Of a stretch of DNA of 13,435 bases, positions 6,243 through 13,435 are shown piece after piece. Below the pieces are notes generated by a model that was given only the letters and a program-made list of their open reading frames with translations, did not search any database and had not been told where the DNA came from. The position numbers and the translations under genes were made by a program. Position 1 is the first letter of the stretch. Each line of letters begins with the position of its first letter. Source of the stretch: Actinomycetota bacterium (GTDB taxonomy: Bacteria > Actinomycetota > Actinomycetes > Nanopelagicales > Nanopelagicaceae); contig WLNN01000019.1 in NCBI GenBank assembly GCA_009699765.1, positions 1 to 13,435 of the forward strand. The letters run 5' to 3'.

Positions 6243-7442
6243 ATGCGCCGCAAGTCTGTAATCGCCCTTGCCCTAATGGGTGCGCTTACCCTTGCCACGA
6301 CGCCGGCTATCGCAAAACCAAAGCCCACGCTTGCAGAGATCGAGGCCGCAAAACAGGCTGAGGCGGCAAAGAAGAAAGCAGCAGATGCCGCCGCAAAGAA
6401 ATTAGCAGCTGCGAACCAAACCTTGCGCCAATTAACGGCAAAAGCAAATGCGGCTCGTGCGCTCTATCTCAAAGCAAAAGCAGAGCTTGCTGTTGCTACG
6501 GCACAAGCAGTTGCTGCAGCAAAGTACGCCGCCGAGACAGCTCTTGCCGTTGCTGAGGCGCATAAAACTATTGGAAAGATGGCATCTAATGCGTACATCA
6601 TGGGCGGAAGTCTCAGTGATATCCAACCACTGCTTAGCGCCAACGGACCACAAGAAATTGTTGATCAACTTTCAACACTTAACACTTTAGGTGCACGTAA
6701 CTCAACTGCGTTAGCACGATTTAAAGCAGCAGAAGTTATTGCCCGGGCCGCAAAGCGCAAGGCGGATGCTGCAAGACTTGTCCAAGAGAGCGCTACTGCA
6801 AAAGTAGCTGCAGCGAAAAAGGTGGCTGATGATGCGCAAGCACTCCAGCAGAAAGAAGTTAGCAAACTTCAAGCTGTTCAGAATAAGTTGATGAAAGAAC
6901 TTGCATCTGCTCGAAATGTTCGAGTCACACTAGAGCAACAGAGACAGCTCGCGCTTCTTGAAGAAAGCCAGGCGAATACCGCATCCACCACGATAAACCA
7001 AGCAAAGGTTTGGCCAGATCGAGGATTCAAGGGACGATCAACGGTTCGCACGACTGAAGCACAACGTCTTGCTGCTGTTGCTTTTGCCAAAAAGCAGGTA
7101 CTCGCACGCAAACCATATATTTGGGGAACTCAGGGTCCAAGTTCTTTCGACTGTTCGGGACTTGTTTATGCATCATACAAAGCCGCTGGTTTGGGTTGGC
7201 CAAATTGGGATCGACTTAACTCAGCGCTCTACGCTGGTTATACCTACCACGTGCCGCTTACTTCATTGCAGCCAGGAGATCTACTTTTCTATTCCTACAA
7301 AGGAACAATTTCAACAATTCACCACATCACTATTTATGCAGGTGGCGGAATGATGTGGGAGGCAAATTCTAAAAATACAGGTCTTTTATATTCAAATATT
7401 TATTCGGTAAAAGGCTTAATGCCTTTCGGTGGTCGAGTCTAA
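6243..7442 (+). CDS. Secreted coiled-coil NlpC/P60 peptidoglycan endopeptidase (RipA-like)
   Basis: 399 residues. Residues 1-24 are a clear signal peptide (MRRK, hydrophobic core, cleavage near TPAIA). Residues about 29-245 are rich in Ala, Lys, Glu and Gln with heptad-like spacing and should form long coiled coils, broken near 113-150. The C-terminal domain, about 275-399, is NlpC/P60: FDCSGL at 302-307 gives nucleophile C304, HHITIYAGGG gives H361, and E373 (MWEANS) sits 12 residues later, the same spacing as the Cys-His-Glu triad reported for mycobacterial RipA. Such enzymes cut the D-Glu to diaminopimelate bond in stem peptides and help separate daughter cells; the coiled coil usually restrains or localises the catalytic domain. 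The product is expected outside the membrane. A short inverted repeat at 7410-7426 lies inside the last codons. tilS begins four bp after the stop. The family call is sure; the exact biological partner is not. Confidence 0.92.
   Translation: MRRKSVIALALMGALTLATTPAIAKPKPTLAEIEAAKQAEAAKKKAADAAAKKLAAANQTLRQLTAKANAARALYLKAKAELAVATAQAVAAAKYAAETALAVAEAHKTIGKMASNAYIMGGSLSDIQPLLSANGPQEIVDQLSTLNTLGARNSTALARFKAAEVIARAAKRKADAARLVQESATAKVAAAKKVADDAQALQQKEVSKLQAVQNKLMKELASARNVRVTLEQQRQLALLEESQANTASTTINQAKVWPDRGFKGRSTVRTTEAQRLAAVAFAKKQVLARKPYIWGTQGPSSFDCSGLVYASYKAAGLGWPNWDRLNSALYAGYTYHVPLTSLQPGDLLFYSYKGTISTIHHITIYAGGGMMWEANSKNTGLLYSNIYSVKGLMPFGGRV
7410..7426 (+). repeat. 6-bp inverted repeat at the 3' end of the NlpC/P60 gene
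   Basis: AAAGGC (7410-7415) and GCCTTT (7421-7426) are exact complements around a 5-nt loop, 20 nt before the tilS ATG. No T-run follows on the plus strand, so it is not a standard terminator. It lies in codons and may be chance, or could slow read-through into tilS. Confidence 0.3.
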
Positions 7443-7446
7443 GACC

Positions 7447-8388
7447 ATGGTTGATGCTTCAGTTGCTATTCGCAACGCAGTTAAACCTTTTTTACAAAAT
7501 CTAGAAGCAGGAGATGCTTTTCTTGTTGCTGTCTCTGGTGGTGCAGATTCGCTTGCACTTGCTGCCGCGCTTTTTATTGAATCAAAAGATTTAGCACTGA
7601 AACCTGTAGCAATCACAATTGATCACCAACTTCAGAAAGATTCGCAGAAGCAGGCCGAAAACGTTGCAGCCCAGTTGAGAGGAATCGGATATGCCAAAGT
7701 TCTTGTTAAAAAAGTTGTGGTCAATTCTGACTCCGGCATCGAAAGCGGTGCTCGTGATGCACGCTATAAAGCTATTGATCAAAGTTGTGAAGAAGAGAAT
7801 GCGGTCAAAGTCTTCTTAGGTCACACTCGAGACGATCAGGCTGAGACTGTTTTGTTAGGATTAGCTCGCGGTTCAGGAGCGAGATCACTTTCAGGAATGG
7901 CAATCGATAATGGTAAATACATTCGCCCGCTACTTGCAATTACTCGAGAAGAAACTGAAGCTGCCTGTAAAGAATTCAATTTAGATTTTTGGAGCGATCC
8001 ACATAATTTCAATACTGAATTCACGCGAGTGCGAGTGCGTCGCGAAGTGATTCCGTATTTAGAAGAAAATCTCGATCCGGGAATTTCAAAGGCACTTGTT
8101 CGAACAGCCGCTTTACTTCGAGACGATGCCGATGCTCTGGATCAATGGGCAGCGCGCGAAAGCGGAGATTTGGATTGCCAACGACTGGCAGGCCTTCCCA
8201 AAGCCATCCGCACCCGCATTATTCGAAGCGCCGCCATAGAAGCTGGCGCCATCCCAGGTCAATTGAGTTTCGAGCAGATTGGGGCGATTGACGCCTTGAT
8301 TTGTGCGTGGAAGGGGCAGGGAGCGGTCAGCCTGGCCGGCGGTGTGAAGGTTGAGCGTATTTCGGGCAGACTGTCCCTCTCGCGGTAG
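7447..8388 (+). CDS. tilS: tRNA(Ile)-lysidine synthase
   Basis: 313 residues from the ATG at 7447. The enzyme uses ATP and lysine to turn the wobble C34 of tRNA-Ile(CAU) into lysidine, so that the tRNA reads AUA and is charged with Ile. The N-type ATP pyrophosphatase P-loop SGGADS is at 30-35, preceded by AFLVAV. GHTRDDQAETVLLGLARGSG, typical of TilS, follows in the middle, then the FTRVRVRREVIPYLEE segment that links to the C-terminal domain. Length suits actinobacterial TilS, which lack the long C-terminal extension of the E. coli enzyme. An in-frame GTG at 7429 would overlap the previous gene by 14 bp; I prefer 7447. There is no Shine-Dalgarno at either start, so coupling with the gene before it is likely. 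The last 230 bp are distinctly more GC-rich than the rest of the gene. Confidence 0.92.
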   Translation: MVDASVAIRNAVKPFLQNLEAGDAFLVAVSGGADSLALAAALFIESKDLALKPVAITIDHQLQKDSQKQAENVAAQLRGIGYAKVLVKKVVVNSDSGIESGARDARYKAIDQSCEEENAVKVFLGHTRDDQAETVLLGLARGSGARSLSGMAIDNGKYIRPLLAITREETEAACKEFNLDFWSDPHNFNTEFTRVRVRREVIPYLEENLDPGISKALVRTAALLRDDADALDQWAARESGDLDCQRLAGLPKAIRTRIIRSAAIEAGAIPGQLSFEQIGAIDALICAWKGQGAVSLAGGVKVERISGRLSLSR

Positions 8389-8405
8389 GTCAAGGCTTCC
8401 TACCG
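8383..8405 (+). promoter_or_regulatory. Hairpin across the tilS stop codon, upstream of hpt
   Basis: CGGTAGG (8383-8389) pairs exactly with CCTACCG (8399-8405) over a 9-nt loop and includes the tilS stop. A second possible pairing, AGGTCA (8387-8392) with TGACCT (8410-8415), shares bases 8387-8389 and so cannot form at the same time. There is no T-run, so it is not a standard intrinsic terminator. It might affect tilS-hpt coupling or transcript processing; function is inferred only. Confidence 0.4.
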
Positions 8406-8417
8406 ACCCTGACCTTT

Positions 8418-8422
8418 AGGAG
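8418..8422 (+). promoter_or_regulatory. Shine-Dalgarno of hpt
   Basis: AGGAG with a 7-nt spacing to the GTG at 8430. It is the strongest ribosome binding site in the right half and decides the non-ATG start. Confidence 0.7.
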
Positions 8423-8429
8423 CTAACCG

Positions 8430-8981
8430 GTGGATTTATCAGCAGTCGGAACCGATGTAGAGCGTGTTATCGCAACAGAAGAACAACTCAAAACTCGCGT
8501 AGCCGAGCTAGCGGCTCAAGTAGATGCTGATTACGCAGATAGAGATTTACTTCTTGTTGGTGTTCTTAAGGGCGCAGTTATGGCGATGGCAGATCTAACT
8601 CGCGCAATGCAACGCCACATCGAGATGGATTGGATGGCTGTTTCATCTTACGGTTCAGGTACAAAGTCTTCTGGCGTTGTGCGTATTTTGAAAGATCTCG
8701 ATCGCGACATCACTGGACGCAATGTCTTAATCGTTGAAGATATCGTTGATTCAGGTCTCACACTTTCTTGGCTAAAGGCAAACCTGCTTTCACGGGGTGC
8801 AGCTGATGTGCAAATTCTTGCAATCCTTCGCAAGCCAGAGGCAGCAAAAGTCGAAGTACATTGCAAATATGTTGGCTTTGATATTCCTAAAGATTTCGTA
8901 GTTGGTTATGGATTAGATTTTGATGAGAAGTACCGCAATCTTTCCTTTATCGGTGTGCTCGCTAAGCACATGTACGAATAA
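8430..8981 (+). CDS. hpt: Hypoxanthine(-guanine) phosphoribosyltransferase
   Basis: 183 residues, the normal length. Purine salvage enzyme: hypoxanthine or guanine plus PRPP gives IMP or GMP. The PRPP-binding loop is [10 protein letters not shown] at 102-111, with the acidic pair E103/D104. [10 protein letters not shown] at 41-50 is the loop that contacts pyrophosphate. The flexible segment at about 73-82 ([10 protein letters not shown]) carries the Ser-Tyr of the mobile active-site loop. K154 in [13 protein letters not shown] is the residue expected to contact the purine, with the following F156-V157 region stacking on the base. The GTG start is fixed by a strong Shine-Dalgarno. It lies between tilS and ftsH, the standard actinobacterial order. 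Whether guanine or hypoxanthine is preferred cannot be read from the sequence. Confidence 0.95.
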   Translation: MDLSAVGTDVERVIATEEQLKTRVAELAAQVDADYADRDLLLVGVLKGAVMAMADLTRAMQRHIEMDWMAVSSYGSGTKSSGVVRILKDLDRDITGRNVLIVEDIVDSGLTLSWLKANLLSRGAADVQILAILRKPEAAKVEVHCKYVGFDIPKDFVVGYGLDFDEKYRNLSFIGVLAKHMYE

Positions 8982-8990
8982 GGAAAATTA

Positions 8991-11063
8991 ATGAGCAACG
9001 ATAAAAAGAAGTTGAACAACCCACTCAAGAAGATGAATTCTTCTAAGCAGCAAAAGCCAGCTGGAAAGAATGAGCCGAAAACTCGCTCGCAAAAAATATT
9101 GCGCGGTCCGCTTTTCTGGATTGTTGTAGCTATTTTTGCAGTCTCTATCTTTGGTCAAATCACGAGTGCCTCAAATCGATACACGGTAATTGGAACTTCT
9201 CAGGCACTCGATGCAATTGCACAATCTGATGTTGATTCGGCGCTGGTAATTGATAAAGATCAGAAAATTCAGCTGATTCTCAAGGCCGGAAAGACAATTA
9301 AGGGTGCGACTAAAGTTGAAGCCTCTTATGTAATTCGCCAAGAGCCAACAATTATTGATGCGCTAACAGCTAATCCTCCTGCAAAGGGATGGAATGTTGA
9401 TGTCCCAACGCAGTCGTTCTTAGTATCTCTGCTCTTCTCATTTGGCCCACTTCTATTAATCGGATTCTTGCTCTTCTTAATGATGAGCAACGCCCAAGGC
9501 GGCAACCGAGTATTTAGCTTTGGTAAGTCACGTGCAAAGTTACAAAATCCTGATGTCCCACAGAACACCTTTGCAGATGTTGCGGGTGCTGATGAAGCAA
9601 TTTCAGAGTTAGAAGAAATTAAAGATTTCCTCTCAGATCCAACTAAGTATCAATTACTCGGAGCAAAGATTCCAAAGGGCGTTCTGCTCTTTGGCCCTCC
9701 CGGAACAGGTAAGACACTTCTAGCGCGTGCGGTAGCTGGCGAAGCAAAAGTTCCGTTCTACTCAATCTCGGGTTCTGACTTTGTAGAAATGTTTGTTGGT
9801 GTTGGAGCCGCTCGTGTTCGCGATCTCTTTGCTCAAGCAAAAGCAAATGCTCCCGCAATAATTTTTGTTGATGAAATTGATGCGGTCGGACGTCAGCGCG
9901 GAACTGGAATGGGTGGTGGTCACGATGAACGTGAGCAGACTCTTAATCAGCTGCTCGTAGAGATGGATGGCTTTGAAGCCAATGGACAAGTTATTTTAAT
10001 TGCAGCAACAAACCGTCCAGATGTTTTAGACCCAGCGCTATTGCGTCCAGGTCGTTTCGATCGTCAGATTCCAGTGGATCGCCCAGACCTCAAGGGTCGC
10101 GGTGACATCCTTAAGGTGCATGCAAAGAACAAGCCAATCTCTGATGATGTTGATTTAGTAGCTTATGCGCGCCGCACACCTGGTTTTACCGGTGCAGATT
10201 TAGCTAATGTCCTTAATGAAGCAGCGCTCTTAACTGCTCGTGAAGGTAAAAAAGCAATTAATAATGCTCAACTTGATGAAGCCATTGATCGCGTTATGGC
10301 TGGTCCGCAACGCAAGACTCGCCTAATGTCTGAAGAAGAGCGTCGTGTTACCGCTTATCACGAAGCTGGTCACGCACTTGTTGCTCGCGCACTTCCTCAT
10401 ACTGATCCAGTTCATAAAGTCACAATCATGCCGCGTGGTCGCGCACTGGGTTACACAATGGTTCTGCCAGATGAAGATCGCTACTCAACTACTCGTAATC
10501 AATTACTCGATCAGTTGGCGTATTCACTTGGTGGTCGCGCTGCCGAAGAACTCATATTCCACGATCCATCAACTGGTGCCTCAAATGACATCGAAAAAGC
10601 CACTGCCCTTGCTCGCGCAATGGTTACTCAATACGGCATGACCGAAGCGATTGGCGCAATCAAGCTTGGTGCCGATTCATCGCAGCCATTTGTAGGACGC
10701 GAATACGGACATCAACGTGATTACTCTGAATCAGTTGCAGCGACTATAGATTCTGAAATTCGCGTAATGATTCAAAATGCTCACCAAGAAGCTTTTGATA
10801 TTTTGGTCGCAAACCGCGAAAGCCTTGATGCGATGGTAATTGTTCTGCTTGAGAAAGAGACAATTAATAAAGACGAAATCGCAGAGATTTTCTCAAATGT
10901 AATTATGTGGCCAGAACGTCCTAAATGGACTGGCTCACTCACACGCATACCTTCTGATATTCCACCTGTTGCACTTACTGAAAGAACTAATCCAGTTGTA
11001 GAAGCAGATGAAGAAGAGAAGCCAAAGCGTGCTCGTCGCGTAAAGAAGGCAACTCAGGAGTGA
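8991..11063 (+). CDS. ftsH: ATP-dependent zinc metalloprotease FtsH
   Basis: 690 residues. Membrane-bound hexameric AAA+ protease that unfolds and degrades membrane and some soluble proteins. N-terminal 35 residues are Lys-rich and cytoplasmic; TM1 at about 40-58; an external domain to about 142; TM2 at about 143-165. The AAA domain shows Walker A GPPGTGKT (235-242), Walker B IIFVDEID (290-297) and the second region of homology with the Arg fingers in [20 protein letters not shown] (339-358). The aromatic pore loop is at MFVG (267-270). The protease has HEAGH at 457-461 (H457, E458, H461) and the third zinc ligand D533 in SNDIEKAT. The C-terminal tail after about 650 is Glu/Lys/Arg-rich, as in actinobacterial forms. 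AGGA at 8981-8984 is six nt before the ATG. The stop is overlapped by folE, which joins a quality-control protease to the folate genes in one transcript. Confidence 0.97.
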   Translation: MSNDKKKLNNPLKKMNSSKQQKPAGKNEPKTRSQKILRGPLFWIVVAIFAVSIFGQITSASNRYTVIGTSQALDAIAQSDVDSALVIDKDQKIQLILKAGKTIKGATKVEASYVIRQEPTIIDALTANPPAKGWNVDVPTQSFLVSLLFSFGPLLLIGFLLFLMMSNAQGGNRVFSFGKSRAKLQNPDVPQNTFADVAGADEAISELEEIKDFLSDPTKYQLLGAKIPKGVLLFGPPGTGKTLLARAVAGEAKVPFYSISGSDFVEMFVGVGAARVRDLFAQAKANAPAIIFVDEIDAVGRQRGTGMGGGHDEREQTLNQLLVEMDGFEANGQVILIAATNRPDVLDPALLRPGRFDRQIPVDRPDLKGRGDILKVHAKNKPISDDVDLVAYARRTPGFTGADLANVLNEAALLTAREGKKAINNAQLDEAIDRVMAGPQRKTRLMSEEERRVTAYHEAGHALVARALPHTDPVHKVTIMPRGRALGYTMVLPDEDRYSTTRNQLLDQLAYSLGGRAAEELIFHDPSTGASNDIEKATALARAMVTQYGMTEAIGAIKLGADSSQPFVGREYGHQRDYSESVAATIDSEIRVMIQNAHQEAFDILVANRESLDAMVIVLLEKETINKDEIAEIFSNVIMWPERPKWTGSLTRIPSDIPPVALTERTNPVVEADEEEKPKRARRVKKATQE

Positions 11064-11677
11064 GTGAAATTAACTCAGTTTCAATGGGACCTGAGGATGG
11101 TCGCGCAAGCGCACCATATGACGCTGAGCGTGCCGAGAAAGCAGTTCGCGAGCTTTTGCTTGCCCTTGGTGAAAATCCAGATCGGGATGGTCTGCAAGAA
11201 ACTCCAGCACGAGTAGCGCGCGCATTGGCAGAGAACTTTGCTGGACTTTGGAAGCGCCCAGAAGATGTCCTCACCACAACATTTGATATTGGGCACGAAG
11301 AGCTTGTAATTATTCGCGACATCGAAGTCTTCTCGCATTGCGAGCATCACTTAACGCCTTTTCATGGCGTTGCACATGTTGGATATATTCCAAGTGGCAA
11401 GATCACTGGATTATCAAAGGTCGCCAGACTTGTAGATCTTTATGCGCGTCGCCCACAAGTGCAAGAACGTTTAACGACTCAGATTGCTGATGCAATGGTA
11501 GAGATTCTTAAACCTCTGGGTGTCATTGTCATTATCGATTGCGAACATTTATGTATGTCTATGCGCGGAGTGCGCAAATCTCAAGCCCGCACAACAACTT
11601 CTGCAGTACGCGGGGCATTACGCGATCCTGCAACTCGTGCAGAAGCAATCAGCCTCATCACGAACAGACCTAATTAA
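11060..11677 (+). CDS. folE: GTP cyclohydrolase I
   Basis: 205 residues. First step of pterin and folate synthesis: GTP is opened and rearranged to 7,8-dihydroneopterin triphosphate with release of formate. Zinc ligands are C94 and H97 in [10 protein letters not shown] and C165 in [11 protein letters not shown]. The [28 protein letters not shown] stretch at 112-139 forms the substrate site and fold core of type IA enzymes. The ligand cysteines show that this is the zinc-dependent FolE1, not the metal-switching FolE2. I place the start at GTG 11060, giving a GTGA overlap with the ftsH stop; a purine-rich AGAAGG lies about ten nt upstream. An ATG at 11084 (residue 9) is possible but has no ribosome site. 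It is the first of four folate genes in series. Confidence 0.95.
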   Translation: MSEINSVSMGPEDGRASAPYDAERAEKAVRELLLALGENPDRDGLQETPARVARALAENFAGLWKRPEDVLTTTFDIGHEELVIIRDIEVFSHCEHHLTPFHGVAHVGYIPSGKITGLSKVARLVDLYARRPQVQERLTTQIADAMVEILKPLGVIVIIDCEHLCMSMRGVRKSQARTTTSAVRGALRDPATRAEAISLITNRPN

Positions 11678-11690
11678 TCGCGGTCCTGCA

Positions 11691-12446
11691 ATGTTGGTAA
11701 TGGGAATTCTCAATGTAACTCCGGATTCCTTTGCCGATGGCGGAAAACATTTCATATTCGAACAAGCAGTTCAACATGGTCTTCAGATGATTGAAGATGG
11801 TGTGGATATCATCGATATTGGTGGCGAATCCACTCGTCCGGGCGCAGATCGTGTTAGCGAAGAAGAAGAACAACGTCGAGTAATTCCGGTCATTCGAGAG
11901 CTCATAGGAAAGGGCGCTGAAATCAGTATCGACACAATGCGTGCTTCTACCGCTCGGATTGCAGTTGAATCAGGGGCAACTATCGTCAATGATGTTAGCG
12001 GTGGCGCTGCTGATGCGCGGATGTTTTCAACCATCGCCGAACTTGGATGCAAATACACACTTATGCATTGGCGTGGGCACTCAAAAGATATGAATGAACG
12101 CGCAAAATATGACAATGTTGTCCAGGAAGTGATTTCTGAGCTCACTTTTCAATTAGATAAAGCGATAGCGGCAGGAATCAAGCGCGAAAATATAATTCTT
12201 GATCCTGGTCTTGGTTTTGCCAAAGATACAGAGCACAATTGGGAAATCTTGGAAAACCTAGATGAATTTATTGCACTTGGCTATCCAGTTCTAATCGGCC
12301 ATTCGCGTAAGAGATTTATCGGGGGAGAAAGACCAGATGATCGCGAAGAGGGAACCCTCGCAATTTCACAATCTCTTATTGGTTCAGGAATTTGGGCGGT
12401 ACGTGTGCACAACGTTAAACCACATGCAGAGATGGTGAAGAGATGA
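11691..12446 (+). CDS. folP: Dihydropteroate synthase
   Basis: 251 residues from the ATG at 11691. Condenses 6-hydroxymethyl-7,8-dihydropterin diphosphate with p-aminobenzoate to form dihydropteroate; the target of sulfonamides. TIM-barrel motifs are in order: ILNVTPDSFADGG at 6-18, DIGGESTRPGA at 42-52 (pABA loop), SIDT at 79-82, NDVSGG at 100-105, LDPGLGFAK at 170-178, GHSRKRFIG at 203-211 (diphosphate and pterin contacts) and the final RVHNV at 238-242. The start is unsure: LINRGPA just upstream of the ATG looks like family sequence, and a GTG at 11637 would include it, but it would overlap folE by 41 bp. No Shine-Dalgarno is visible at either. The gap from folE is 13 bp, and the stop overlaps folB by ATGA. 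All usual key residues are present. Confidence 0.94.
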   Translation: MLVMGILNVTPDSFADGGKHFIFEQAVQHGLQMIEDGVDIIDIGGESTRPGADRVSEEEEQRRVIPVIRELIGKGAEISIDTMRASTARIAVESGATIVNDVSGGAADARMFSTIAELGCKYTLMHWRGHSKDMNERAKYDNVVQEVISELTFQLDKAIAAGIKRENIILDPGLGFAKDTEHNWEILENLDEFIALGYPVLIGHSRKRFIGGERPDDREEGTLAISQSLIGSGIWAVRVHNVKPHAEMVKR

Positions 12447-12799
12447 GCGATTGCATCAACATTAAGGGCGTTACTGCTTTTGGCCATCATGGAGTTTTTG
12501 ACTTTGAAAAGCGCGATGGTCAAGTTTTCTCGGTCGATCTAGAGATCCATCTCGACCTCACTGCAGCAAGTAATTCTGACCGCCTTGAAGATTCGATTGA
12601 TTACAGTCTCTTCACAACAATTGCTAGAGAGGCAATTGAAGGGGAAGCATTTGATCTCATCGAACGTTTAGCGGGATTTATTGCCGATCGAATTAAGAAT
12701 GAATTTCCAGTAGTGCAATCTTTAGCTGTAACCGTGCATAAACCACAAGCTCCGGTTAAGGAAAATGTTACGGATATTGCCGTAACAATCAGACGATGA
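12443..12799 (+). CDS. folB: Dihydroneopterin aldolase
   Basis: 118 residues, the normal length. Cleaves 7,8-dihydroneopterin into 6-hydroxymethyl-7,8-dihydropterin and glycolaldehyde, and may epimerise the substrate. Conserved residues seen: GHHGVFDFE at 14-22 with E22, Y54 in DSIDYSLF, and K100 in VHKPQAPV, which fit the pterin-anchoring Glu and the catalytic Tyr and Lys of the family. FDLIERLAGFIADRI at 70-84 is the typical conserved helix. ATGA overlaps join it both to folP before and folK after, so the aldolase and the two enzymes that follow it in the pathway should be made in near-equal amounts. Confidence 0.95.
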   Translation: MSDCINIKGVTAFGHHGVFDFEKRDGQVFSVDLEIHLDLTAASNSDRLEDSIDYSLFTTIAREAIEGEAFDLIERLAGFIADRIKNEFPVVQSLAVTVHKPQAPVKENVTDIAVTIRR

Positions 12800-13242
12800 G
12801 AGCAGTTATTGCACTTGGTGCAAATATTGGTAATCCTCGCGAACAAATGGATATCGCAGTATCTCTCTTGCGAGAATCACTTGAAGTCATAGCTGTTTCA
12901 AGTTATTACACGACCAAGCCTGTGGGAGGCCCAGAACAACCTGATTACATCAACGCTGTCGCTATTGCTGAATCAGAGCTACCTGCATCAGATCTTCTAG
13001 CCTTGTTACATGGAATCGAAAAAGTTCTTGGCCGAGAACGTATTGAAAAATGGGGTCCTCGAACTATCGACCTTGACCTCATCCAATACGGCACAATCTT
13101 GAGTTATGCAGAAGAATTACTACTTCCACATCCACGTGCCCATGAGCGTCAATTTGTTTTAGAGCCATGGGTAGAGATTGATCCTGATGCAATCTTGCTG
13201 ACACACGGCAAGGTCGGCAAACTTTTGTCTCAACTGCCGTAG
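12796..13242 (+). CDS. folK: 6-hydroxymethyl-7,8-dihydropterin pyrophosphokinase
   Basis: 148 residues. Transfers diphosphate from ATP to the hydroxymethyl group of the pterin, giving the substrate of FolP. Family signatures: ALGANIGNP at 6-14, SSYYTTKPVGGPEQPDYINAV at 35-55 (pterin site), and WGPRTIDLDL at 86-95, in which D92 and D94 bind the two Mg ions. PHPRAHERQFVLEPW follows near residue 112-126. It is a separate protein here, not fused to FolB or FolP as in some organisms. The ATGA overlap with folB supports the start. The stop at 13240-13242 is followed by a 50-bp gap to panC, the first gap of any size since hpt, so the folate operon may end or weaken here. Confidence 0.95.
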   Translation: MRAVIALGANIGNPREQMDIAVSLLRESLEVIAVSSYYTTKPVGGPEQPDYINAVAIAESELPASDLLALLHGIEKVLGRERIEKWGPRTIDLDLIQYGTILSYAEELLLPHPRAHERQFVLEPWVEIDPDAILLTHGKVGKLLSQLP

Positions 13243-13247
13243 CACCT

Positions 13248-13435
<188 letters not shown>

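Noticed and set aside
6330..6970. Repetitive Ala/Lys-rich region of the NlpC/P60 gene as a DNA repeat or recombination site
   Set aside because: The repetition is at the protein level (coiled-coil heptads) with varied codons; no exact DNA repeat unit of note.
9326..9989. Open frames on the minus strand within ftsH
   Set aside because: They are antisense shadows of a fully conserved gene; their composition follows from the FtsH codons.
11520..11636. Extension of folP back into folE
   Set aside because: These codons are the antiphase reading of the conserved C-terminus of FolE (including its zinc cysteine), which explains the open frame.

Overview
The window looks like core chromosome from a small-genome, fairly AT-rich actinobacterium. 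The gene order tilS-hpt-ftsH-folE-folP-folB-folK, and the sequence character of the SPOUT methyltransferase, MetZ, the S13 carboxypeptidase and the RipA-like NlpC/P60 protein, are actinobacterial. GC is mid-40s % by eye, far below soil actinobacteria, and genes are packed with gaps of 3-60 bp. This would fit the freshwater acI group (Nanopelagicales: Planktophila/Nanopelagicus-like) or a similar streamlined lineage; that placement is an inference.

Layout. 1-251 (-) is the N-terminal part of a TrmH/SpoU-family RNA methyltransferase, cut by the window edge. Divergent from it, 275-622 (+) encodes a four-helix membrane protein, followed after 7 bp by an S13 D-Ala-D-Ala carboxypeptidase (630-1823). 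Convergent with that is a small membrane-anchored protein with a Pro/Thr/Ser/Ala linker and a very acidic tail (1827-2246, -). Next comes heme O synthase (2368-3237, +), whose 3' end overlaps the convergent O-succinylhomoserine sulfhydrylase metZ (3219-4442, -). A two-gene ABC-2 type exporter (4491-5399 and 5396-6187, +) and a secreted coiled-coil NlpC/P60 hydrolase (6243-7442, +) follow. From 7447 to the right edge all genes run on + as one tight cluster: tilS, hpt, ftsH, folE, folP, folB, folK and the start of panC.

How the genes work together. folE, folP, folB and folK supply most of the pterin branch of folate synthesis (GTP to dihydroneopterin triphosphate, then to hydroxymethyl-dihydropterin diphosphate, then to dihydropteroate). 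They are linked by 4-bp ATGA/GTGA overlaps. panC begins the next cofactor step (pantothenate). The carboxypeptidase and the NlpC/P60 protein act on peptidoglycan outside the membrane. Heme O synthase serves terminal oxidase assembly, and MetZ makes homocysteine directly from sulfide.

Regulatory signals. Six genes at the head of transcription units have a TANNNT -10-like hexamer ending 6-7 nt before the start codon and no Shine-Dalgarno, which is the expected layout for leaderless mRNAs. The acidic-tail gene, hpt, ftsH and panC instead have recognisable Shine-Dalgarno sequences. No stretch longer than 60 bp lacks a gene. I see no tRNA, rRNA, CRISPR array, insertion sequence or phage gene, and no convincing new multi-gene system. 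The observations worth a second look concern promoter architecture, an inverted repeat before the heme O synthase gene, and the acidic-tail protein.
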